DNA of 64,000 nt. Origin: a virus. Each line of letters starts with the position of its first letter. Position 1 is the stretch's first letter. The stretch lies in IMG/VR virus record IMGVR_UViG_3300026512_000009, positions 1 through 64,000 of that record. One strand, given 5' to 3'. Shown piece by piece: positions 15,429-24,881 of this stretch. A model generated the notes under the pieces. That model was not told the DNA's origin, made no database searches, and was given only the letters and a program-made list of their open reading frames with translations. A program made the translations under genes and the position numbers.

Positions 15429-16664
15429 ATGGCTCAAATTTATGGAAATGGGACAACAACAGCTACTAACGGAGAAAACGTTAGAATTGATGCACTAAGT
15501 GAAAAAGCGATTAGAACAGCTAAAAGAGAGATTATTTTTGAACAGTTATGTGATAGTAGAACTATGCCTTTACAACATGGTAAAACGTTAAAGGTACATA
15601 AAACACTATACATTTTAGATGATGCAAATACAAATGATCAAGGACTAGATCAAAATGGTAACCCAGTAAATGGGGATGGTAACTATGGTAACTTATACGG
15701 TTCAAGTAGATCGGTATATGATATTACAGATGGTTTACCGAAACTAAGTGAAGGTGCTGGAAGAGTAAACAGAGTAGGTATTACTAGAATTACTAAACAA
15801 GGTACACTTACTAGAATGGGAGCATTCTTAGAGTATACTGATGAAGTAGATTTATTCTCAGATGCTAAAATGGAAATGGATTACTACGAGAAAATGGGTG
15901 AGTTAGCAGCAGAACTTTATGATGACTATTTACAAAAAGAGTTGTTAGGTGCTTGTGGTATCGAGTTATATGGTGGAGAAGCTACAGCTTTAGATGAAAT
16001 TTGTGGTACAGATGATGATAATGCAGTAGCATCAGCATTAAGCTATAGTCTAATCTTAGATGCAGAGGATATGTTAGCAGCTAATCATGCTAAAATGAAT
16101 ACTGAGATTATTAAAGGTTCAACTTTACAAGGAACAGTACCTGTTAATGCTTCATACTTTGCATATTGTGGTAGAAATACAGTAAGAGAACTTAACTTAC
16201 TTAAAGATGATTTCGATCAAAAAGCATTTGTACCAGCTAGAATGTATGCAGCTACAGGAAACTTAGCTAAAAGTGAAGTAGGAGCAGTACATAGTACAAG
16301 ATTTATTCAAGCTGAAAGAATGATGAAATATGATGGTGCAGGTAAGAAAGTAGGAGCTAATGCTACAGGAGGATGGAAGTATACTCACCTAACAGCAGCA
16401 CAAGCTGAAAGAAGAGGGCATACTGATGGTGAAGCAGATTACTATGACGGATTACCAATTGTTTATGTAACTAAAGGGGCATTTGCTACTATTGGTTTAG
16501 AAGGTAAAGGTAAGATTAAATTCTTAAGTAGAAAACCAGGAGGTACACCAGATCAACAAGATCCGTACAGCTTACAAGGTATCTACTCATTCAATTTCTT
16601 TGCAGGGTCAATTGCATTAGAACCTGAAAAGATGTGTAGAATTGTACATGCAACTAGATTTTAA
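15429..16664 (+). CDS. Major capsid protein, N4-gp56 family
   Basis: 411 residues. It carries the N4-gp56 family pattern: an early IRTAKREIIFEQLCDSR segment, a long beta region with GLPKLSEGAG and ITRITKQGTLTRMGAFLEYT, and the late ATGNLAKSEVGAV-RFIQAERM segment. It should adopt the HK97 fold. Codon choice and the strong ribosome site AAAAAGGAAT fit high expression. This ties the virion to N4-like podoviruses even though the rest of the genome is organised differently. Confidence 0.9.
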   Translation: MAQIYGNGTTTATNGENVRIDALSEKAIRTAKREIIFEQLCDSRTMPLQHGKTLKVHKTLYILDDANTNDQGLDQNGNPVNGDGNYGNLYGSSRSVYDITDGLPKLSEGAGRVNRVGITRITKQGTLTRMGAFLEYTDEVDLFSDAKMEMDYYEKMGELAAELYDDYLQKELLGACGIELYGGEATALDEICGTDDDNAVASALSYSLILDAEDMLAANHAKMNTEIIKGSTLQGTVPVNASYFAYCGRNTVRELNLLKDDFDQKAFVPARMYAATGNLAKSEVGAVHSTRFIQAERMMKYDGAGKKVGANATGGWKYTHLTAAQAERRGHTDGEADYYDGLPIVYVTKGAFATIGLEGKGKIKFLSRKPGGTPDQQDPYSLQGIYSFNFFAGSIALEPEKMCRIVHATRF

Positions 16665-16673
16665 TATCTAGCT

Positions 16674-16687
16674 TTCCCTTAGGGGAA
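16674..16687 (+). terminator. Small hairpin after the capsid gene
   Basis: TTCCC and GGGAA form a 5-bp stem with loop TTAG, starting 10 bases after the capsid stop codon. No T-run follows. It may dampen read-through or protect the abundant capsid mRNA 3' end. Evidence is limited to the inverted repeat. Confidence 0.3.
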
Positions 16688-16737
16688 TGATTAAGGCATC
16701 ACTAGATGTTTTAACAATTCAACTAAAGGTAGATAAT

Positions 16738-17211
16738 ATGGCAAAAAGAACACAAGAAGAGTTACTAGAAGATTTAAAGAAAAAAGCAGATATGTTAGGT
16801 ATTGAATATGCACCTAATATTGGATTTGAAAAGCTAAAAGAAAGAGTAGATGAAAAATTAAAAGAAACTGAAACAATAAAAGAAAAGAATGTAGATACTA
16901 GTAAACGAGTACATGATGAAATGCATAAACCTATCTTAGCTAAAGTTACAGATTTAGACCCTTTATATAGTGGAGAACCTACTATTTTACTTACAGTAGG
17001 TAATGCATTCAGTAGAGTAGGGTGTATCGTTAAGAAAGGTACAGAGCAGATTATACCACAAGCAATAATTAAAGCTTTAAGAGCTAAAACTATGGTTACA
17101 TGGGAAGAACAAATCCATCCAGTAACTAAAAGACCTACAGGAAATAGAGTAGCTAAAACTTCAAAAAGATTTTCAATCGAGATTATCAACGAAAATCCTA
17201 AACTTAAATAA
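16738..17211 (+). CDS. Virion-associated protein with HeH/LEM-like start
   Basis: 157 residues from the ATG at 16738, which follows AAAGGT at a usable distance; an upstream in-frame ATG at 16687 lies in the post-capsid hairpin with no proper spacing. The first 35 residues (ELLEDLKKKADMLGIEYAPN) resemble the HeH/LEM helix-extended-loop-helix fold used for DNA or protein binding. A beta-rich C-terminal domain of about 90 residues follows. Position suggests a head completion or capsid-interacting protein. Confidence 0.6.
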   Translation: MAKRTQEELLEDLKKKADMLGIEYAPNIGFEKLKERVDEKLKETETIKEKNVDTSKRVHDEMHKPILAKVTDLDPLYSGEPTILLTVGNAFSRVGCIVKKGTEQIIPQAIIKALRAKTMVTWEEQIHPVTKRPTGNRVAKTSKRFSIEIINENPKLK

Positions 17212-17219
17212 GGACTACT

Positions 17220-18806
17220 ATGGAAGCCTACACAGTAGAGAGGGAATTAGAGAGTACAGAAATACCCTCTACTGTTGACATATCAATCGATGACTTAACA
17301 TCAAATACACAAATAAATGATGACGGTAACCTTATCGGAGACGGTTCATTTGATAAGTTAATGGAGACAGTAGAGAAGCATATATCGAAACAAGTTGATG
17401 ATGGAAGAATAACTACAGAAGCTTATGCTGAAGTATATTTAAACAGTCTAATTAAAGTACTAGATGTAGCTAATATGTTCGTACTAGAGTCTAAAGTTAA
17501 AAACTATCAAATACAAGAAATAGCAGAAAACACTAAACTTACAGGTAGTAAGAAATTGCTTACAGATAAACAATCAGAATTAGAAACAGCAAATATTGTA
17601 CTAACTAACAGTAAAAGTATGCTTACAGTTAGACAGTTAGGTAGAGAATCTGCATCTATAAATTTGCTAGAAGCTCAAGTAGAAGAACTTAGAAACTATA
17701 AAAGTAAGGAATACAAAGCTAGAACTAACTTAATTGTTAAACAAACAGAAGTAGAGACAGAAAAAGTTAATGAAGTTAAAAATAGAAGTGAATTACTATT
17801 ATCTCAAGTAGGAGAAAGCAATAGTAAAATTAAACTGATTACTGCACAAACAGATACTGAACTAGTATCAAAAGACACAGAAGAAAGTAGAAAAGCTTTA
17901 ATATGTGCACAAACAGGTAATGAGTTAGCTAAAAGAGATAATGTTAAAGCTCATACTGATTTACTTAAAGCACAAAGATCTGTAGAAAGTAGAAAAGCAG
18001 TATTAGTTACTAGTCAGATAAATACAGAAGACCAAAAAACTGAATTAACAAAAATGGAAGTAAACAAGACATTATCTGATACGGCTCTGGTAGATAAAAA
18101 TATAACTTTAACAGAAAAGCAAAAAGAAGAATTAGATAGTAAAATATCTAAGTATACTGCAGAAACTAATTCTTTACTTAATGAAAGAAAACAATTAACA
18201 GAAGCTCAAGTAATCAAAATAAATAAAGATAGTGAAGAAGTAACTAGAAGAATAAAATCTATGCAATATCAAGATGCTTTAACTAATGCTCAAACAGTTA
18301 AAGTAAATAAAGATAACGACGAAATAACTAGAAGAATAAAATCTATGGATTACCAAGACGCTTTAACAGAAGCTCAAATAACAAGAACTCAGACAGAAGA
18401 GGTCTTAACTAAAGTAAAAGTAAACGAAGTAGGAGCTAGGATAGATCATACTAAAGCAGAGATTGACAGTATAGTAAACTATAAGAATAATAATATTCAT
18501 TCTAACACTTTACATAACTATGCTAAAATTAGATCAGCTGATCATCAAAACACACTGTTAACTAAACAAGCAGAAGTAACAGAAAAACAGCAAAACCTGA
18601 TAGAGAGACAGACTAAAGGATTTGATGATGATGCTAAACTTAGACTACTTAAAGAAGTTTTAGGTAACTGGTCAGTAGCTTATTCAGTAGCACAAGACGA
18701 CGTTATACCAGATTCAATTAAGTCAAATCCGATAGATAGTGTTACTAAAAATCTATTCGACAGTTTAGGTGTTGAAAACCAAGATGATCCGTTAGGTGAA
18801 GACTAA
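17220..18806 (+). CDS. Long coiled-coil virion protein with repeats
   Basis: 528 residues, dominated by helical heptads with recurring Gln-Thr and Ala-Gln pairs (ITAQTDTELV, ICAQTGNELAK, TNAQTVKVN, TEAQITRTQ). Two adjacent units near residues 335-390 are nearly identical 28-residue repeats containing ITRRIKSM and YQDALT, also repeated at DNA level 84 bases apart (18241 and 18325). This resembles rod-like internal or tail proteins of podoviruses. It lies directly before the ACP gene. Confidence 0.6.
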   Translation: MEAYTVERELESTEIPSTVDISIDDLTSNTQINDDGNLIGDGSFDKLMETVEKHISKQVDDGRITTEAYAEVYLNSLIKVLDVANMFVLESKVKNYQIQEIAENTKLTGSKKLLTDKQSELETANIVLTNSKSMLTVRQLGRESASINLLEAQVEELRNYKSKEYKARTNLIVKQTEVETEKVNEVKNRSELLLSQVGESNSKIKLITAQTDTELVSKDTEESRKALICAQTGNELAKRDNVKAHTDLLKAQRSVESRKAVLVTSQINTEDQKTELTKMEVNKTLSDTALVDKNITLTEKQKEELDSKISKYTAETNSLLNERKQLTEAQVIKINKDSEEVTRRIKSMQYQDALTNAQTVKVNKDNDEITRRIKSMDYQDALTEAQITRTQTEEVLTKVKVNEVGARIDHTKAEIDSIVNYKNNNIHSNTLHNYAKIRSADHQNTLLTKQAEVTEKQQNLIERQTKGFDDDAKLRLLKEVLGNWSVAYSVAQDDVIPDSIKSNPIDSVTKNLFDSLGVENQDDPLGED

Positions 18807-18816
18807 AAGGAAAACT

Positions 18817-19077
18817 ATGACTAGAGTAGAAATTAAGAAAATTGTACTACAACTTATAGAGGAAGAGTATGGCACTCCTTCCTTAGATGAGTCTAAAAAG
18901 ATAGTAGATATGGGTATGGATAGTTTTAGTATAGTAAGCTTTTTTCTGCTTATAGACAATGAATTTCATATATTTAAGGATATAGAAGAAGGTACTGATC
19001 CTTTTTCTACTATCGATATAAACAATATAACATTAAAAGAGGTAATAGATATATGTTTCTTAATGAATATAAAATAA
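18817..19077 (+). CDS. Acyl carrier protein (phage-encoded)
   Basis: 86 residues. The signature DMGMDSFSIVSFF with Ser36 matches the ACP phosphopantetheine site (D-x-G-x-DS-hydrophobic), flanked by a preceding helix with KKIVLQLIEEEYG and a following acidic helix with LIDNEF. The start at 18817 follows AAAAGG by 6 bases; an in-frame ATG at 18796 lies inside the preceding gene and lacks a site. After modification by a host phosphopantetheinyl transferase it would carry an acyl chain as a thioester. The next gene, a ketosynthase, overlaps it by 25 bases. Confidence 0.85.
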   Translation: MTRVEIKKIVLQLIEEEYGTPSLDESKKIVDMGMDSFSIVSFFLLIDNEFHIFKDIEEGTDPFSTIDINNITLKEVIDICFLMNIK

Positions 19078-19910
19078 TAACCCCTAGCATAGTAAAAGAT
19101 GGGTATATGGCTATTAAAGATTTTGATGGTAAAGGTATAACTAAATATACTATAAATAAGTTAGGTAAAATAGTTACAGAAGGTACTAGAGTAGCTCTAC
19201 TCTATTTAAGTGGTGGATACCCGTTAGATGATAATGAAACATATTTAACTGATGAAAGTAAGTTAAATTTTGACAGGAAATGTATGCCTGATACTTTAGT
19301 ATATAAGAAATCTATAATAAAGAATTTAGGTAAATGGGTTAATAACATTAAAGGTAATATCGTATATACTAACTTAGTTTCTAATACTTGTGCTACTGGA
19401 ATATATGCTATAGAGCAAGCTAAATTCTTATTAGAAGCTAATAAGGTAGATGAGGTAGTAATTGTGGGTGAAACTAAAATACATTATAATGTTATGAGAT
19501 TGTTCAAAGAACATAGAATTCCTTTAACTTTAGGAGAAGGTGCAGTAGTGTTTAGGTTATCTAATAAACAAGAAGGATATTACATAGATGATATCAAAAC
19601 ACATTATGCTTTTCACACTAATCCATTCTATGTATCAGCTAAAGAGTACGCTAAGGTATTAAGTCCTGCAGATATAGTTAAACCTCATAGTACATTTACA
19701 GAAGTAAATACTAGAGCAGAAGACTTTTTAGGTAAATACGATACTATCGTTACCTATAAACAAAATATAGGACATACTTTAGGTATATCTAGTTTATTAG
19801 AGACAGGTATGTTACTAGGAGATAATCATCTAGTAAATAAAAAAGCAATAGTTATCGCATCTGGTATGGGAGGATTTTATGGTAGTTTCACAATTCAAGA
19901 TTACTCATAA
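19053..19910 (+). CDS. Beta-ketoacyl-ACP synthase-like protein (compact ketosynthase)
   Basis: 285 residues, versus about 400 for standard FabF/FabB. Catalytic features are visible in order: Cys113 in NTCATGIYAIEQA, LGEGAVVFRL at 160-169, His212 in KPHSTFTEV, His241 in QNIGHTLG, and a final SGMGGFYGSFTI near 270, like the GFGGxN loop. This Cys-His-His set is that of elongating, decarboxylating ketosynthases. The N-terminal part is shortened, so dimer or acyl-pocket details must differ. It is coupled to the ACP gene upstream and overlaps the next gene by 32 bases. Substrate and product are unknown. Confidence 0.85.
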   Translation: MFLNEYKIITPSIVKDGYMAIKDFDGKGITKYTINKLGKIVTEGTRVALLYLSGGYPLDDNETYLTDESKLNFDRKCMPDTLVYKKSIIKNLGKWVNNIKGNIVYTNLVSNTCATGIYAIEQAKFLLEANKVDEVVIVGETKIHYNVMRLFKEHRIPLTLGEGAVVFRLSNKQEGYYIDDIKTHYAFHTNPFYVSAKEYAKVLSPADIVKPHSTFTEVNTRAEDFLGKYDTIVTYKQNIGHTLGISSLLETGMLLGDNHLVNKKAIVIASGMGGFYGSFTIQDYS

Positions 19911-20361
19911 GTTATATAAAGTAGAAACATGTACAAGTAAAGAAAATACTACTAAACTAATACATACTTTTCTACCTACTTACTCTATAAGAGAAGATAA
20001 TGAACTGTATATTCCAAGATTGTTGTTATCAATAGCTTCTAATACGTGTTTTAAACTATTAGACGAAAACAATAAAGTATTAGGGATTATTAGTTACATA
20101 ATTAAAGGACATACAGCTGATATGGTATTCATAGGTATAAACAAAAAACTAAATAAATTAGCTGTAGTGCCTTTTTTCTATGCAACTGTTAAAGATACTA
20201 CTATTAAAAGTATGGTAATAAAAGATCATGACAATGTAATATACTTTTCTAGTTTTAGTAAAAGATATGCTAATAAAGCTATTATAGATGTACCTAAAGT
20301 AAAAGAGTACTCAATAAAAGCTATAAATAACTTAAGTAAAGTTGTAGAATGGCTGCAGTAG
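19879..20361 (+). CDS. Unknown third member of the ACP/ketosynthase cassette (acyltransferase?)
   Basis: 160 residues. The start is well supported by GGGAGG ending 5 bases before the ATG at 19879. The middle (residues 46-90) reads as a strand-turn-strand unit, KLLDENNKVLGIISYI, which looks like the early core of a GNAT fold. Size is close to HlyC-type ACP-dependent lysine acyltransferases (about 170 residues), with a conserved-looking HKLY near residue 10. This resemblance is weak and is inference from context. It overlaps the following virion gene by 13 bases, so both are probably made together. Confidence 0.5.
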   Translation: MVVSQFKITHKLYKVETCTSKENTTKLIHTFLPTYSIREDNELYIPRLLLSIASNTCFKLLDENNKVLGIISYIIKGHTADMVFIGINKKLNKLAVVPFFYATVKDTTIKSMVIKDHDNVIYFSSFSKRYANKAIIDVPKVKEYSIKAINNLSKVVEWLQ

Positions 20362-23027
20362 TTAATGTAGTAAAAGGTACTTATCACGCTGTCAATAAAG
20401 CAGCTCAAGAAGCTTATGATGCAGTAAAAGATGCTGCAGTTTTCGTATGGCAGGATGTAATATCTGCTTCAATAGAGATAGTAGTAGGATTATTTGGTAT
20501 TAAAGATAAGGATGTAGTATCTGTAGCGTTAGGAGTAAATAGAGTTTTTAAAGATGACTATAATATAAGTAAAGATATAATAAGAGCTAAAATAGTAGAG
20601 ATTAGAAGTCCTGATAGAGTAGATGCTTTTAAAGACGAGTTTCTAGCTAATATAAAAATACCTTCTGGTAGATTAAAGAAGTTTTTTAATTATTGTATAG
20701 AGGATACTAATATAGGTACACCTCAATTAGATTTCTCTAGTTCTAAAGCTAACGATGATGTTATACAAGAAAAGCTAGATAACGTGGAAGATTCAGATGG
20801 TCAATATATCAAGTTTTATCAAGCTAAACAAATAGATGCTTTTACTTTATGTAGATTTAAAATGCGAGATAACTATGATTATGAAGGCTATAGAGATGGA
20901 TTTACTTACGATAACCACGATGATTACGAAATAGAGTCTATTACTGTAAATTCTGATAATATGGATATTGATATTAGACGTAAACATTTAACTAGATATG
21001 AATATTTTAACTTAACTAAGAGTCAATCAGAAATAGAAAAAGGTCATGAAATCTATTATATAAAATTTAAAGGCTCTAAACACGAAGAAGGTACTGATTT
21101 ATTTATTAGTTTTGATGGTATAGACATTAATATAGACTCAGATGCTGATACTAGATTAGAGATCATGTTAAATTGGATAGAGCAGTATAACGATCAATCA
21201 GGTAGAACTTTTGATATATGGGTAGCATATGAAGATACAGAAGACGATACTGATTATGTAAAACTGTTTTTAGTATCCGTAGATAAAGATGAAGACATAG
21301 ACGATTTAACTGACGGTTCTTTTGTTATACAACAACAGGATGATGATAATTTCTCTATTTATAGTACGACTCTATTAATGGATTCAGGAGACGATAATAA
21401 AGGAGATGCTACTTTTACAGGGGTAAAGGTAGAGGAGTATGAAGCTAATGAGAAATGGGAATATCCTGATGATCCTACTAATACAACTAGCAAATACACT
21501 AGACTGACTAATATCGATATAATTGCAAGTGATGATGATTTAGATGAAAGTGTAGATACAGTACACAGTAGTACTGTAGAAGAAGTGACTTATACAGATA
21601 GTAATACTATAACAGAAGATTATACGTTTAATGAAGATGATTTATATTTATACTTCGAATTTAGTGAAGATGAAGATTCTAAAGATAAGTTTAACATATC
21701 TTTATATAACCTTACAGCTAACGATGAAGAAGATTTAGCCTTGACTAGAGATAGCATAAAAGTATTAGATACTATGCCTGTAATCATTATAAGAAATGAT
21801 GGAGAGTTTTGGGATAAAGATTATGATGAAAACGTGTATAATTCACAAGTTAAAGCTTGTAAGCTATTAGGTACTGATTATGATGATGTCATGGACAACC
21901 TAAAAAACAATGAGGATATCGATAAGGTATTAGATGCCTATATATGGTTTTACATACAACCTAACGATCCAGACGAAATAGTAAGTAAATATTTGTATAC
22001 TATGACTGAATTCATTCATAATCAAAATACTTCATGGAGTACTGAAGATTTAACTATTACAGGTAAACGATTATTACCTTACAGGTATAAGAAAATAGAT
22101 TGTGTACTGATATGGGATACTTTAGATAAAGTTTATGTAAATGATGCTGAGAAAGGTGATAGAACTTATGAACATGAAATAACAGATGATTACCTTAAAG
22201 TACGTAAATGGGTAGATGATACTTCTTATTTTGAATATACTTTTAATGCTATATATAGTATGGTATTTATAACTAATGGGGATTATAAAGGTATGGTTAA
22301 TGATAAACCTACATCTGACAATTTTCCTTTTCCTGTAGCTTATAGTATTATATCTGAGTTTACTCCTATAGAAAAAAGTCAAATAATGTACAAATCATTA
22401 AAGCTTTGTACTAATGCTCTAGATGTACAACACTTAGCTTGGTATCAAACAGAAGAATTTGGTATATTCTTAGAAGTGTTAACAATAGTTATTATAATAG
22501 CTGTTAGTATTCTTACACTTGGTGCAGGTACTGAAGCAGCTATAGCTATAGGAGAAGCTTTATTGCTTATGATAGCAGTAAAGAAAACTATAAAAGTTAT
22601 AAATAAAAATGTTAAAGTACCTTGGCTTAGAGCAGCTTTAGACGTATTTGTACTAACCCTAGCTTCTATGGCAGGAGACTGGGATGATGTAATATATGCT
22701 GTTACTACTACTGCTGCTATTACAGCTTACGGGACACAGACTTATTATCAAGCTAAACTAGAACAAGAACAAGGAAAGCAAGAAGACTTCTTAGAAAGAG
22801 CAGAAAAACGATTTGAAGAAATGTATAATAAATTTGAAGAGTTGGATGATAGTTATCTAACTACTGACTTTTTAGCTTGGTTAGAACAAACAAATGGTAT
22901 AGCTAAAATAGTACCAGAGTACACTCCTTTAGATAGTCAAAGGTATAAAGCTGTATCTATGCAAACAGATTATACTTTATTGTTTGATACTACGAGTAAA
23001 GTACAAGTAGATTTACCTCGATACTAA
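20349..23027 (+). CDS. Large virion protein with C-terminal hydrophobic segments
   Basis: 892 residues. The N-terminus is amphipathic (AAVVNVVKGTYHAVNKAAQ, then an aliphatic VVGLFGI segment). The middle 550 residues are acidic and beta-rich. From about residue 703 there is a long hydrophobic stretch (FLEVLTIVIIIAVSILTLG, then an Ala/Ile-rich segment), and a second near 761-800, followed by a charged coil. This layout suits a tail or ejection protein that inserts in a membrane. It is coupled to the ACP/ketosynthase cassette, which makes it the first candidate for acylation. Family not recognised. Confidence 0.6.
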   Translation: MAAVVNVVKGTYHAVNKAAQEAYDAVKDAAVFVWQDVISASIEIVVGLFGIKDKDVVSVALGVNRVFKDDYNISKDIIRAKIVEIRSPDRVDAFKDEFLANIKIPSGRLKKFFNYCIEDTNIGTPQLDFSSSKANDDVIQEKLDNVEDSDGQYIKFYQAKQIDAFTLCRFKMRDNYDYEGYRDGFTYDNHDDYEIESITVNSDNMDIDIRRKHLTRYEYFNLTKSQSEIEKGHEIYYIKFKGSKHEEGTDLFISFDGIDINIDSDADTRLEIMLNWIEQYNDQSGRTFDIWVAYEDTEDDTDYVKLFLVSVDKDEDIDDLTDGSFVIQQQDDDNFSIYSTTLLMDSGDDNKGDATFTGVKVEEYEANEKWEYPDDPTNTTSKYTRLTNIDIIASDDDLDESVDTVHSSTVEEVTYTDSNTITEDYTFNEDDLYLYFEFSEDEDSKDKFNISLYNLTANDEEDLALTRDSIKVLDTMPVIIIRNDGEFWDKDYDENVYNSQVKACKLLGTDYDDVMDNLKNNEDIDKVLDAYIWFYIQPNDPDEIVSKYLYTMTEFIHNQNTSWSTEDLTITGKRLLPYRYKKIDCVLIWDTLDKVYVNDAEKGDRTYEHEITDDYLKVRKWVDDTSYFEYTFNAIYSMVFITNGDYKGMVNDKPTSDNFPFPVAYSIISEFTPIEKSQIMYKSLKLCTNALDVQHLAWYQTEEFGIFLEVLTIVIIIAVSILTLGAGTEAAIAIGEALLLMIAVKKTIKVINKNVKVPWLRAALDVFVLTLASMAGDWDDVIYAVTTTAAITAYGTQTYYQAKLEQEQGKQEDFLERAEKRFEEMYNKFEELDDSYLTTDFLAWLEQTNGIAKIVPEYTPLDSQRYKAVSMQTDYTLLFDTTSKVQVDLPRY

Positions 23028-23040
23028 GTTAGAGTATAAT
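23012..23040 (+). promoter_or_regulatory. Candidate internal promoter before the ejection-protein genes
   Basis: TTTACC (23012-23017), 17 bases, then TATAAT (23035-23040), in the only sizeable gap (41 bases) of this part of the late operon. The -35 box overlaps the end of the preceding gene. AAAGG follows before the ATG at 23069. Confidence 0.35.
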
Positions 23041-23068
23041 TATAAATAAAAGTAAAGTAAAAGGATGA

Positions 23069-23701
23069 ATGATGGGAAATAGAAGCAATATAATAGACCC
23101 TACAAGTGATGAAGCTTTATATGGGTATACATCACCCAATGTAGGTAGTACAGAGGAAATAGTTGTAGATGTAGGAGTACCTAACACAAATACGAATACA
23201 AATATAGATACTACGACTATATTAAGTAATCCAGATTTAGTATCTCCTTACTCAAATGTAAGTAATACATATGGTACTGCCCCTACTCGATATGTTGGGG
23301 ATGTATCTGATATAGCAGGAGGACAATCGATAAGAGGTGTTGGAGAAGTAGATAGTCAGGGGAGAATAGTTAATCCTAATAACCCTAATAGTCCTACTCC
23401 AGAAAATACCGGTGCTTGGACTAAGAATTTACAAGCAGGAGCAAGTGTAGTAGGAGCAACAGCAGGTCTAGCTAACGCATATTTAGGTTTTAAGAATTAT
23501 GCTTTAGCTAAAAAACAATACGCATTCCAAAAGAGTGTAACTAATAGAAACTTAGCTAACCAAGCAACTTTAATAAATGAGCAATTAGATAGAAGAGCTA
23601 GAGTAGGTAATGCTTTAGCAGGTAATACTTTAACAGCTGATGAGAAAGCAGCAAGACTAGATAGAGCAGCTAAAAACCATGTAGATGGTTCTAGTATTTA
23701 A
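23069..23701 (+). CDS. Internal virion (ejection) protein, 210 residues
   Basis: The first 120 residues are Asn/Thr/Gly/Pro-rich and disordered-looking. A Gly/Ala-rich hydrophobic patch follows (ASVVGATAGLANAYLGF), then a helical tail with AKKQYAFQKSVTNRNLANQA. This order is typical of the small internal protein encoded before the two large ejection proteins in podoviruses (T7 gp14 position). The start may be 23069 or the adjacent in-frame ATG at 23072. Confidence 0.6.
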   Translation: MMGNRSNIIDPTSDEALYGYTSPNVGSTEEIVVDVGVPNTNTNTNIDTTTILSNPDLVSPYSNVSNTYGTAPTRYVGDVSDIAGGQSIRGVGEVDSQGRIVNPNNPNSPTPENTGAWTKNLQAGASVVGATAGLANAYLGFKNYALAKKQYAFQKSVTNRNLANQATLINEQLDRRARVGNALAGNTLTADEKAARLDRAAKNHVDGSSI

Positions 23702-23713
23702 TAAGGATATGAT

Positions 23714-24880
23714 ATGCAATGGAATAATATAAGAGCTAATTTTAGTGATTCTAACCAGTTAATGGGTATAGCAGCTAATCAAGTTAATCAAGGTGTAACT
23801 ACAGCAACTGACACACTAACTACTACTGCTGAGTTGTTTAGACAAGCTGAACAGGATAAGTTAGCAGAGTTAGAAAGAAGACATAGAATGCTTATAGCTG
23901 ATAAAACTCTAGAGTTGGAGAACGAGAAATTAGCTGAAACTGAAAGAGTGAATAATTCTACAATCGACTTAAATAATGCTAATGTAAACCAGATAAAACA
24001 CAAAATTGTTAATGATGATGATAAGACAGCAGCAGAACTAAAAGTGAAAGATGCAGAAGCAAATGCAAAGAATGCTCAAGCAGGAGAACTTAATGCTTTA
24101 TCAAGGCTTTACTCGGCTCAGACTAGTAACGTTAATGCAAGCATAAATATAGCTAATGAAAAATGGGAACTTAATAAAGGTTTATTAGAAGAACAAAAGA
24201 AAGATAAGGTCTCAAACAGAGAACTTAAAATACAAAAGCAACAGTATGATAAGCTTAAATCTAATGGTAGTCCTGCTTGGGTTATAAAGAAAGACGGTGA
24301 AACAACTATTATGGAAATGGTATCAGGTAAAGTATGGTATAACGGAGAAATGATGGATGAAGATAGGTATAAGACTTTAGTAAACGTAAACAATGCAAAG
24401 AAGATAACAGAAGCAAATGAAGCTGTTTATAAAATTATAAATAAGTATTTAGGTACTGATCCTGAAAAATTTGATAAAGTGGTAAAGAATAATGATAGTT
24501 TCTTTAGTAAAGGACTAGAAGGAGATAATTACTACATTAATAGTAGAACTTATAAAAGTGTAATAGGTACATTAACTTCTAAATTTAAAGGAGATACACA
24601 AGGGATTAAACGTATGGTAGATAATGGATTAATATATGATCCTAATACAGGAGGTGTAGGAGTACCTAAAAGGTATGTAACTAAAAAAGGTAATTTCGTA
24701 TCTACTATTCATAGAGATGCGTTTTTAGTAGAAGCTTATATGAAAGCTAGGGGGGGTGATTTAAAAGATTCTACCACTAAGTACATATATCTTAATGATG
24801 GACTTAATGCTTTAGGTATCAAAAATACGAGTGAAAGAAAGAGTATATTAAACATTTTAAATAAACGTCCTGGAGGATAA
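23714..24880 (+). CDS. Internal virion (ejection) protein, 388 residues
   Basis: A helical coiled N-terminal half, rich in Gln, Asn and Ala (residues 1-165), then a mixed C-terminal domain with a basic end. It is spaced 12 bases after the previous gene and one base before the next. Composition and position match the middle ejection protein of podoviruses, which helps form the transperiplasmic conduit. No motif decides a specific function. Confidence 0.6.
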   Translation: MQWNNIRANFSDSNQLMGIAANQVNQGVTTATDTLTTTAELFRQAEQDKLAELERRHRMLIADKTLELENEKLAETERVNNSTIDLNNANVNQIKHKIVNDDDKTAAELKVKDAEANAKNAQAGELNALSRLYSAQTSNVNASINIANEKWELNKGLLEEQKKDKVSNRELKIQKQQYDKLKSNGSPAWVIKKDGETTIMEMVSGKVWYNGEMMDEDRYKTLVNVNNAKKITEANEAVYKIINKYLGTDPEKFDKVVKNNDSFFSKGLEGDNYYINSRTYKSVIGTLTSKFKGDTQGIKRMVDNGLIYDPNTGGVGVPKRYVTKKGNFVSTIHRDAFLVEAYMKARGGDLKDSTTKYIYLNDGLNALGIKNTSERKSILNILNKRPGG

Positions 24881-24881
24881 T

